Shown here: one piece after another, positions 9,704-15,727 of the stretch | Layout of the letters: every line of letters begins with the position of its first letter | Position numbering within the stretch: the first letter of the stretch is position 1 | Origin: Promicromonospora sukumoe 327MFSha3.1 | Lineage (GTDB): Bacteria; Actinomycetota; Actinomycetes; Actinomycetales; Cellulomonadaceae | Reading direction: 5' to 3' | Length of the DNA stretch: 64,000 nucleotides | NCBI RefSeq assembly: GCF_000385135.1 | Contig: NZ_ARQM01000012.1 | Location: forward strand, 62,001-126,000 | The notes under the pieces: generated by a model | Database searches by the model: none | The model's input: only the letters and a program-made list of their open reading frames with translations | Told to the model about the DNA's origin: nothing | Translations under genes and position numbers: made by a program

Positions 9704-9767
9704 CCCCCGCACGTGTCAGACGTATAGACCGCTCAGGTGACCTGTGCGTCTGACACGTGCGTGGGGG
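9704..9767. repeat. GTGTCAGAC-family palindrome, copy 1
   Basis: Arms 9709-9722 and 9747-9760 (14 bp) carry the ends GTGTCAGAC and GTCTGACAC, with an inner CAGGTGACCTG palindrome at 9734-9744 and an outer CCCCC/GGGGG pair. It lies exactly between the convergent ends of the LLM gene and the RDD gene. Two further copies with the same ends and inner core occur in the window (20531 and 43178). Confidence 0.8.
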
Positions 9768-9775
9768 CTGGACCC

Positions 9776-10282
9776 TCAGACGCGCACGACCCTGGCTGCC
9801 CCGGCGCGGTCGTACGGCGTGCGCCCCGCGCCCGCGAACAGGGTGCCGACCCAGACGATCGGCAGCACGTAGGCCGCCACGGTGAGGGCCACGAGCCCCG
9901 GCCCGACCGTCGTCGACCCGACGAGGCCGATCGCCGCGGCGTGCCCGATCGTCCAGGGCAGCGCGACCTTGAGCGCGTTCCGGAGCAGCGCCCGGGCGAA
10001 CGTGAGCCGCCCGCCGTCCCGGGCGCCGACGACCTTCAGCCCCAGCACGCGCTTGCCGATCGTCGCCTGCCGCGGGCCCGACTCGAGGACGGCGAGGAAG
10101 ATCGTCAGCGGCAACGCCGTCAGCAGCGCGGAGACCACGTTCGTGGTCACCGCGGACCACCCCGTCGTCACGCCGGCGAGGTACAGCGGGATGCCGACCG
10201 CGGCGAGCAGCACGAGCCACACCAGGAAGCAGAGCCAGTCGACGAGCCACGCCACGATGCGTCGCCAGGCCTCGGAGTTCAC
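9776..10282 (-). CDS. RDD-family membrane protein
   Basis: A 168-residue protein with the RDD signature: the Arg and Asp residues near the N-terminus (RRIVAWLVDWLCFLVWL), a transmembrane helix, then GPRQATIGKRVLGLKVV before the second and third helices. RDD proteins are small membrane proteins, some shown to act in sodium or proton exchange; the function of most is unknown. The GTG start lies only 7 bases downstream of a TAGCGT -10 box, so the mRNA is probably leaderless and independent of the sulfur operon that ends 18 bases upstream. Confidence 0.85.
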   Translation of the reverse strand: MNSEAWRRIVAWLVDWLCFLVWLVLLAAVGIPLYLAGVTTGWSAVTTNVVSALLTALPLTIFLAVLESGPRQATIGKRVLGLKVVGARDGGRLTFARALLRNALKVALPWTIGHAAAIGLVGSTTVGPGLVALTVAAYVLPIVWVGTLFAGAGRTPYDRAGAARVVRV

Positions 10283-10289
10283 GGCGCCG

Positions 10290-10295
10290 ACGCTA
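10290..10295 (-). promoter_or_regulatory. -10 box for leaderless RDD mRNA
   Basis: TAGCGT on the minus strand ends 7 bases before the GTG start, placing the transcription start on or next to the start codon. No Shine-Dalgarno sequence is present. The box lies in the 18-base gap after the LLM stop codon. Confidence 0.55.
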
Positions 10296-10300
10296 CCGCG

Positions 10301-11653
10301 TCAGAACGCCCGCAGGTTGGCCCGCAGGCCGCCGTCGGCCCACTCGGTGCGCAGGATGCCGCGCCGCCGCAGGATCGGGACCAGCTCGTCGAGCGTGCGG
10401 TGCACGGTGACGGGGTGCAGGTCGCCCCACAGCAGCACGCCGTCGTTGCCCCACTCCCCCAGCTCCTCGATGAGGTCGGCCAGCTCGCCGGCCGTCCCCA
10501 CCCAGCCGGAGCGGTCGGCGATGCGGCCCAGGCGGGCGAGCCCACCGAGCAGCACGCGCAGCGGCGTGGTGGCGAGGTCGTGCTCGCCGACCAGCCGCTT
10601 GATGGACCCGTGCGAGACGTGGTCGCCGAACAGGCCCGTGGGCAGCGGCTTGTCCAGGTCGAGCGCCGTCAGGTCGGTCTCCAGGTCACTGGACTGCTGC
10701 TCGGCGATGCGCAGCAGCGTCGCGTCGTCCGGGTTCGCCGACGCCACCACCAGCCGGTCGGCCTCCTGCGGGCTGGACACGAGCACGGGTTTGATGGCGA
10801 ACAGCACCTTGACGTGCTCCTGGGAGCGCCCGGCCGCGCGGGCCGCGGCGTGCACCCTGGCCCGGTAGTCGCGCACGCTCGACTCGGTGAGCGGCGCGAG
10901 TGCGAGCTGCACGTCGCTGTTCGCGCCGGCGAACGCCAGGCCGCGGCCGGAGCCGCCCGGCGAGACGACGACGGGCTCGCCGTCGGCCCCGCCGTCGAAC
11001 GGGAGCGCGTTGAGCGGGCCGTCGAACGCGTAGTGCTCACCGCGGTGCCGCACGGGACGCAGCAGGCCGCCGTCGGCGTACCGCCCGCCGGTCCGCGCTC
11101 CGTCCGGTCCGACGACGCCGGGGTCGGCGACCAGCGCGCCGTCGTCCCACGAGCGCCACAGCGAGCGGACGCCGTCGAGCCACTCCTCGGCGCGGTCGTA
11201 CGCGGCGTCGTGCCCGAGCGGCGGCGCGGCGGAGAAGTGCCGCGCGCTGCCGGTGTCGGTCACGAGGTTGAGGCCGAGCCGGCCGCCCGAGAGGTGCTGG
11301 AGCGTCGCGAGCTGCCGCGCCCCGGTGTAGGGCAGCACGGCGGCCGGGTTGACCGTCGGCACGATGCCGAGGTGCTGTGTCGCCGCGAACAGGTACGGGG
11401 CCAGCAGCAGCGGGTCGTGCTTGGGGCCGCCGAACGCCTGCCGCACGCGCAGGTCGATCGTCTCGGGGCCGCCGAGCGACGGCGCGTCCTCGATGATCAG
11501 CAGGTCCACGCCCGCCTGCTCCAGCGCGCGGGCCGACTCGACGTAGAGGTCGGGCCGGGTCCAGTCGTAGTTCCAGTCCAGGTGGTCGTGGCCCCAGCCG
11601 TGCGGCCCGAAGCCGCGGGCCAGGAACCAGCCGAGGTGCTGCTGGCGGGTCAT
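10301..11653 (-). CDS. LLM-class flavin-dependent monooxygenase
   Basis: A 450-residue luciferase-like monooxygenase with WFLARGFGPHGWGHDHLDWNYDWTRPDLYVE at the N-terminus, ALEQAGVDLLIIEDAPSLGG, HLGIVPTVNPAAVLPYTGARQLATLQHLSGGRLGLNLVTD, and VVVSPGGSGRGLAFAGANSDVQ. These match the NtaA/DszA class. Its ATG overlaps the stop of the MetY-type gene by four bases (ATGA), so it is translationally coupled and last in the leader-peptide operon. The likely role is oxidative release of sulfur from an organic compound, feeding the sulfhydrylase encoded just upstream. Substrate unknown. Confidence 0.87.
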   Translation of the reverse strand: MTRQQHLGWFLARGFGPHGWGHDHLDWNYDWTRPDLYVESARALEQAGVDLLIIEDAPSLGGPETIDLRVRQAFGGPKHDPLLLAPYLFAATQHLGIVPTVNPAAVLPYTGARQLATLQHLSGGRLGLNLVTDTGSARHFSAAPPLGHDAAYDRAEEWLDGVRSLWRSWDDGALVADPGVVGPDGARTGGRYADGGLLRPVRHRGEHYAFDGPLNALPFDGGADGEPVVVSPGGSGRGLAFAGANSDVQLALAPLTESSVRDYRARVHAAARAAGRSQEHVKVLFAIKPVLVSSPQEADRLVVASANPDDATLLRIAEQQSSDLETDLTALDLDKPLPTGLFGDHVSHGSIKRLVGEHDLATTPLRVLLGGLARLGRIADRSGWVGTAGELADLIEELGEWGNDGVLLWGDLHPVTVHRTLDELVPILRRRGILRTEWADGGLRANLRAF

Positions 11654-13017
11654 GGTGTCTCCTTGCGTGGGGTGCCGGCGGCGCCCGGCTCGGCGGCACG
11701 GCGCGCGGCCGCGAGCCCCCGGTCGAGGTCGGCGATCAGGTCGGGCAGGTCCTCGATGCCCACCGACAGCCGCAGGGTGCCCGGATGGATGCCGGAGGCG
11801 GCCCGCTCGGCAGGGGTGCGCAGCACGTGGCTGGTGCTCTCCGGGTGCAGCACCAGGGAGCGGACGTCGCCGATGTGGGTCATGTGCGTGAACACCTGCA
11901 CGGCCTCGACCAGCGCACGTGCCGCGGGGACGCCGCCGTGCAGCGTGAAGGTGAACACGGAGCCTTGGCCGTCCGGCAGGTACCGCTTGGCCAGCGCGTA
12001 CGACTCGCTGGAGTCCAGCCCGGAGTAGTCCACGGAGGCCACCTCGGGCCGGAACGCCAGCCAGCGCGCGACCTCCAGGGCAGACGCGCTCTGCCGGGCG
12101 ACCCGCAGCGACAGGGTCTCGATGCCCTGGCCCACGAGGAACGCGTTCAGCGGCGACGGCGTCGGGCCGAAGCGCGGCGCCACCGTCTCGCGCAGGTAGG
12201 CCAGGCGGGCGAGCCCGCCGTGCCGGTCGGCGACGCTCGGCCCGCCCGTGCGGGACGGCGCGACCAGGTGCGGGTACAGCGCGCCCGAGGTGCGCGCGTC
12301 GAACGTCCCGGAGTCGACGACGACGCCGCCCAGCACCGAACCGTGGCCCGCGAGGAACTTGCTGGCGGAGTGCACCACGACGTCGGCGCCGTGCTCGATC
12401 GGGCGTAGCAGGTACGGCGTCGCCAGTGTGTTGTCCACGACCAGCACCAGCCCGTGGGCGTGCGCGACGTCGGCCACGGCGGCAAGGTCGGGCAGGTCGT
12501 TGCGCGCGTTCGGGATGGACTCCAGGAACAGCACGCGCGTCTCGGGCCGGATGGCGCGCTCCCAGGCGGCCGGGTCGGCGGCGTCGTCCACGAAGTCGGC
12601 CTCGACGCCGAGGCGCGGCAGGTTGTCCAGGAGCAGCCCGCGCGTGCCCTCGTAGATGCTGGACGCGGCGAGCACGCGCTGCCCGGCCTCGACCAGGCCG
12701 AGCAGCGCGACCGTGACGGCCGCCTGCCCGCTGGCCAGGAACAGGGCGTCGGCGCCGCCCTCCAGGGCGGCGATCCGCTGCTCGACGGCGGCCGTGGTCG
12801 GGTTTCCGGTGCGGGTGTAGGCGAAGCCCTCGCCCGCGCCGAAGTGGCCGGCGGCCTGCTCCCACTCCTCGAACTCGAACCCGGCCGTCAGGTAGACGGG
12901 CGTCGCGCGCGGGACCACGTGGGCCGACGGCGCGGGGCCGGGCGCGCCGGTGGCCCGCCCGGCGTCGTCCCGCCCGGTGCTGCGCGCGTGCACCTGCCGG
13001 GTGGCGAAGCCCGTCAT
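11650..13017 (-). CDS. O-acetylhomoserine sulfhydrylase-type PLP enzyme
   Basis: A 455-residue Cys/Met metabolism PLP enzyme. Landmarks are FATRQVHA at the N-terminus, YTRTGNPTTAAVEQRIAALEGG, ASGQAAVTVALLGLV, VVDNTLATPYLLRPIEHGADVVVHSASKF with the PLP lysine Lys220, and the C-terminal HPESTSHV plus GTLRLSVGIED. This fits the MetY branch (O-acetylhomoserine aminocarboxypropyltransferase), which adds sulfide to an activated homoserine, rather than MetB, because of the length and the HPxSTSH block. It overlaps the rhodanese gene upstream and the LLM gene downstream by four bases each, so oxidation, sulfur handling and sulfur fixation are co-translated. Confidence 0.9.
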   Translation of the reverse strand: MTGFATRQVHARSTGRDDAGRATGAPGPAPSAHVVPRATPVYLTAGFEFEEWEQAAGHFGAGEGFAYTRTGNPTTAAVEQRIAALEGGADALFLASGQAAVTVALLGLVEAGQRVLAASSIYEGTRGLLLDNLPRLGVEADFVDDAADPAAWERAIRPETRVLFLESIPNARNDLPDLAAVADVAHAHGLVLVVDNTLATPYLLRPIEHGADVVVHSASKFLAGHGSVLGGVVVDSGTFDARTSGALYPHLVAPSRTGGPSVADRHGGLARLAYLRETVAPRFGPTPSPLNAFLVGQGIETLSLRVARQSASALEVARWLAFRPEVASVDYSGLDSSESYALAKRYLPDGQGSVFTFTLHGGVPAARALVEAVQVFTHMTHIGDVRSLVLHPESTSHVLRTPAERAASGIHPGTLRLSVGIEDLPDLIADLDRGLAAARRAAEPGAAGTPRKETP

Positions 13018-13367
13018 GGCGCGGCGGTCGGCTCGGCCTCGGTGGCGGGCAGGCCGGCCTCCTTCCAGGCGGGGAAGCCGCCGTCGACGTGCGAGACGTC
13101 GGTGTAGCCGCGGGCGGCCAGCGCCTCGGCGACCGGGCCGGAGCCGTTGATCGAGCCGCACACGATCACGACGGGCGTGTCGAGGGTGATCGCGGGGTTG
13201 TCGGACGGGCCGAACAGCGCGTCGAGGTCGTTCCGGTCGGCGAGCGTGGCGCCCGGGATCTCGCCCGCCGACGCGCGGCCCGCGGCCGAGCGGACGTCGA
13301 TCAGGAGGGCGCCGCCGGCGACCTTGGCGCCCGCGGCGTCGGGGGTCTGCAGCTCAGGGGTGGTCAT
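13014..13367 (-). CDS. Rhodanese-like single-domain protein
   Basis: A 117-residue rhodanese domain. It has the entry motif LLIDVRSAAG and a phosphocysteine-type active loop CGSINGSG with Cys70, followed by the closing block ARGYTDVSHVDGGFPAWKEAGLP. It would carry sulfane sulfur as a persulfide between donor and acceptor. GAGGAG precedes the ATG. Positioned between an LLM monooxygenase and the MetY-type sulfhydrylase, it may shuttle sulfur or detoxify sulfite and cyanide. The active loop differs from the CRxGxR loop of many rhodaneses, so the sulfur acceptor is unclear. Confidence 0.9.
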   Translation of the reverse strand: MTTPELQTPDAAGAKVAGGALLIDVRSAAGRASAGEIPGATLADRNDLDALFGPSDNPAITLDTPVVIVCGSINGSGPVAEALAARGYTDVSHVDGGFPAWKEAGLPATEAEPTAAP

Positions 13368-13397
13368 GGTGGTCTCCTCGGGGGTCGTGGTGGGTGG

Positions 13398-14567
13398 TCA
13401 GGCGCTCAGCAGGCGGCCGGTGGGCAGCTCGCGGACGTCCGTCGCGGCGTCGGGCAGACCGAGCGAACCGCGCAGCGTGGTCTCGGTCCGCTCGGTGCGG
13501 AACAGGCCCGCGTGCTGGAGCGCGGGCACCAGGTGGTCGGTGATGGTGTCAAGGTCCGAGCTGAGCGAGGAGGGGCGCAGCAGGAACCCGTCGACGGCGC
13601 CGACCGTGGTCCAGTCCGCGATGAGGGTGGCCAGCTCGTCGGGGGTGTCGGCGACCACGAGCCCGTCGCCCATGGGGGCGGTACCCTCGAGCGCCTCGAC
13701 CAGCTCGAGCCGGGCACGCGCACCGGCCCGCTCGGTGGAGAGGACCACGTAGACCTCGGCGAGCACCCGCACGTCCTGGGGGTCGCGCCCGGCGGACAGC
13801 GCCGCGTCCCGCACGAGCCGGCGCAGCCGCACCGCGTGCGCGGCGTCGGCCACGGCGATCCGCGCGACGTCGGCGGTGCGGCCGGCCAGCGCCGCGCTGG
13901 CCTCGGAGCGCACGCGCACCACGACGGGCGGCGGCGTCTGCGGCAGCGGGGTGCCGCCGTCGGCGGGCCGGCCGCGGACGGCGAACCGGATGCCGTCGTG
14001 GTCCACGCGGAACCGGCCCTCGGCGTCGAGCTCGACGGCGCCCGCGCCGCTGCCGGGGCGGCCGGTCCAGACCTGGGTCACCGACTGGATGCCGAGCTCG
14101 ACGCGGGTGGCCCAGGCGTCGTCGGACTCGGGCAGGGTGCCCTGCCGCACGGCCTGCCAGCCGGCCCGGCCGCTGCTGGCGCGGTCGATGCTGCTCAGGG
14201 CGACGGCGGCGTGGGCCGCCTCGACGTGCACCGTGTCGACGGCGGCGACCAGGCCGATCCCGGCCGTGACCCGTGCGGCGCGGGCGGCGGCGACGGCCGT
14301 GTCGAGGCGGCCGGTGACCTGGCTGCGGCCGGGGTGGAGCAGGAAGCCCTCGTCGAGGCTCACGAAGTCGAGCAGGCCGCGGTCGGCGGTCCGCACCAGG
14401 TGCAGGAACCGCTCGCCGTCGAACGGGCGCGGGGCTATCGGTCCGCGTGCCCGGTGTGAACCGGGGCGGGCGCCGGCGGAGGTGAGGTCCACGCCGAGCA
14501 CGACGGGACGGGACGCGAGGGCGGTGGCGGTGGCGGTCAGGGACGTGGGCTGCGGCGGGTACGGCAC
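13398..14567 (-). CDS. LLM-class flavin-dependent oxidoreductase
   Basis: A 389-residue luciferase-like protein, the first enzyme of the sulfur operon. It starts with GTG preceded by CGGAG. Landmarks are FLHLVRTADRGLLDFVSLDEGFLLHP, TAGIGLVAAVDTVHVEAAHAAVALSSIDRASSGRAGWQAV and a C-terminal TLRGSLGLPDAA, closely parallel to the end of the forward-strand LLM at 7119. The two are probably distant paralogues. It likely uses FMNH2 from the SsuE/flavin reductase pair. The upstream region carries a Cys-rich leader ORF, a long untranslated stretch and several hairpins, which suggests attenuation in response to cysteine supply. Confidence 0.84.
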   Translation of the reverse strand: MPYPPQPTSLTATATALASRPVVLGVDLTSAGARPGSHRARGPIAPRPFDGERFLHLVRTADRGLLDFVSLDEGFLLHPGRSQVTGRLDTAVAAARAARVTAGIGLVAAVDTVHVEAAHAAVALSSIDRASSGRAGWQAVRQGTLPESDDAWATRVELGIQSVTQVWTGRPGSGAGAVELDAEGRFRVDHDGIRFAVRGRPADGGTPLPQTPPPVVVRVRSEASAALAGRTADVARIAVADAAHAVRLRRLVRDAALSAGRDPQDVRVLAEVYVVLSTERAGARARLELVEALEGTAPMGDGLVVADTPDELATLIADWTTVGAVDGFLLRPSSLSSDLDTITDHLVPALQHAGLFRTERTETTLRGSLGLPDAATDVRELPTGRLLSA

Positions 14568-14604
14568 GGCGGGGCTCCGTTCGGGCTGCGGCAGCGCGAC
14601 GGCA

Positions 14605-14663
14605 CCCCGGGTGGTCCTCGGCCGCGTGCGGGTGCACGACGGCGCCTGGGGTCACCCGAGGGG
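14605..14663 (-). promoter_or_regulatory. Hairpin between leader peptide and sulfur operon
   Basis: CCCCGGGTG (14605-14613) pairs with CACCCGAGGGG (14653-14663) with one bulged base, roughly 140 bases after the leader-peptide stop and 40 bases before the first LLM gene on the minus strand. A second, mutually exclusive pairing (GTGACCCC with GGGGTGC) is possible in the same stretch. This is where an attenuator would be expected, but I cannot compute its stability. Confidence 0.4.
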
Positions 14664-14803
14664 CGTGGCTGCCGGGAGGCGGGAGAGAGACGTCCGGTCA
14701 GGAACGTGAAGGCCTGAGTGCGGCCGGGCTCGGCGTGGGGGCCGAGAGCAGGTCCGCGCGGCTGGGCCCGTGGCGGCCGGTCAGCGCGCGGGTGTGGTGC
14801 GCG

Positions 14804-14905
14804 TCAGCGACAACACATGCTCGGGCGCGGGGCGGCACAGGCCGGCGCGCAGACGTTCCGGGACGGCAGGGACACGTGGACGGCGGGGGCAGCGCTCCGG
14901 GTCAT
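14804..14905 (-). CDS. Cys-rich leader peptide, 33 residues
   Basis: A short ORF starting at ATG 14905 with a near-ideal ribosome binding site (GTGAGGAGAACGACG directly upstream). The peptide starts MTRSAAPAVHVSLP, has cysteines at positions 19, 23, 31 and 32, and ends Met-Cys-Cys-Arg before TGA. It precedes the LLM-rhodanese-MetY-LLM operon by 236 bases on the same strand. Actinobacteria are known to place polycysteine short ORFs before sulfur-assimilation operons, where ribosome pausing at Cys codons under cysteine shortage changes downstream expression. The same role is inferred here. It could also be shadow coding, but the strong Shine-Dalgarno and terminal Cys-Cys argue against chance. 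Confidence 0.75.
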   Translation of the reverse strand: MTRSAAPAVHVSLPSRNVCAPACAAPRPSMCCR

Positions 14906-14953
14906 CGTCGTTCTCCTCACCTGCTCGCCCATCGGCGAGCGACGCGTGTTGTC
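14809..14953 (-). promoter_or_regulatory. Possible 5'UTR pairing with the Cys-Cys codons
   Basis: On the minus-strand transcript GACAACAC (14953-14946) in the 5'UTR is perfectly complementary to GTGTTGTC (14816-14809), which covers the two terminal Cys codons. A 7-bp hairpin (14923-14929 with 14934-14940) lies immediately before the Shine-Dalgarno. A ribosome moving over or halting at the Cys codons would break the 8-bp pairing. The match is short and could be chance. Confidence 0.35.
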
Positions 14954-15109
14954 ACCGCCGGCGGCGGTGGACCTGGTCCTCACCCGGGGCACCCACCCGC
15001 GCGGGGGGTTGCCGTCCGACCAGCCGGGGCTTCGCGTCGGAGCTCATGACCTGTCGAGGCTTTCTACATCTTTCCGATCGGGTTGGTGCGGTAGGTCTCG
15101 ATGTCCAAG

Positions 15110-15138
15110 AAGATACGAATGGAACCCATAGAAGTCAA
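15110..15138 (-). promoter_or_regulatory. Promoter of the leader-peptide/sulfur operon
   Basis: On the minus strand TTGACT (15138-15133) and TATCTT (15115-15110) are separated by exactly 17 bases in a locally AT-richer segment. This is one of the best sigma-70-type matches in the window. It would start transcription near 15103, giving about 200 bases of leader before the Cys-rich ORF. Confidence 0.7.
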
Positions 15139-15186
15139 CGATCTTTGCCCAGATCTCACATCCCGGGATCTGGGGGGTGCGTGGGC

Positions 15187-15257
15187 GTGCGCTTCTACCC
15201 AGTCATTGGGCCCGAAATCACGTGGTTTTCGGGCCCAATGACTGGGCAGAAGCGCAC
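15187..15257. repeat. Long hairpin element A
   Basis: Arms 15187-15217 and 15227-15257 form a 31-bp stem with one mismatch and a 9-base loop. The left arm begins GTGCGCTTCTACCCAGTCAT and shares its first 27 bases exactly with the left arm of element B at 15635. It lies about 50 bases upstream of the sulfur promoter, so it would stop read-through from the right, but its sharing with element B suggests a repeated element. Confidence 0.85.
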
Positions 15258-15343
15258 TTTGGACTGGCCTCCGTGCCGGTGTGAGTGCCTTGTCACCTCG
15301 GCAGGAGGGTCGGTGGCGGGCTAGCCCGGGCGGAGTCGGCGGG

Positions 15344-15397
15344 GTCAGCGAGCTCGGTCGGGTGAGCGAGCTCGGTCGGGTCAGTGAACTCGGTCGG
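15344..15397. repeat. Three tandem 18-bp units
   Basis: Three consecutive 18-base units of the form GTCAGCGAGCTCGGTCGG (15344-15361, 15362-15379, 15380-15397), the second and third with one and two changes. The third unit runs into the left arm of the 28-bp palindrome that follows. No convincing ORF covers them. Confidence 0.8.
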
Positions 15398-15448
15398 TTG
15401 CATTGAGACCGGTCCATCAGTGGACCGGTCTCAATGCAACCGACCGAG
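15389..15448. repeat. 28-bp perfect palindrome with tetraloop
   Basis: Arms 15389-15416 and 15421-15448 pair perfectly around the loop TCAG. The stem contains CATTGAGACCGGTCCA and is flanked by the tandem 18-mers on the left and one inverted partial unit on the right. It has no adjacent gene end, so it is not an obvious terminator. Confidence 0.8.
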
Positions 15449-15503
15449 CTCGCAAGACCGGCCTCAGCAACCAGCCGAGCTCGGCGCTCGCGACTGCCGC
15501 GGG

Positions 15504-15548
15504 CGGCGGGCAGCGGCAGCGGCAGCGGGCAGCGGGCAGCGGGCGGGG
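15504..15548. repeat. GGCAGC microsatellite-like tract
   Basis: A run of 6- and 7-base units (GGCAGC and GGGCAGC) repeated about six times in the non-coding interval downstream of the GH92 gene. It looks like simple-sequence expansion. Nothing else is visible in it. Confidence 0.6.
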
Positions 15549-15634
15549 CCGACTGGCCGCGGGCGGGGGCCGACGGCGGACCGGCCGGCACCGGACCCGC
15601 GATCACGCCAAGGCTCGGTGCCAGGAACGCGAAA

Positions 15635-15705
15635 GTGCGCTTCTACCCAGTCATTGGGCCCGGAACCAGCGTCATTCCGGGCCTAATGGCTGGGTAGATG
15701 CGCAC
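15635..15705. repeat. Long hairpin element B, GH92 terminator
   Basis: Arms 15635-15664 and 15676-15705 form a 30-bp stem with two positions that become G-U in RNA and one true mismatch. The left arm is identical to that of element A for 27 bases while the right arm has diverged. It starts 22 bases after the GH92 stop codon, so it probably terminates that gene. Confidence 0.8.
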
Positions 15706-15727
15706 CTTCGCGCCGGCCTCCCCGCGG

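Noticed and set aside
15064-15606. A minus-strand ORF of 180 codons with repeats of Arg-Pro-Ser-Ser-Leu-Thr
   Set aside because: The repeat is the translation of the tandem 18-mers; the ORF spans long hairpins and the sulfur-operon promoter and has no ribosome binding site. Treated as non-coding.
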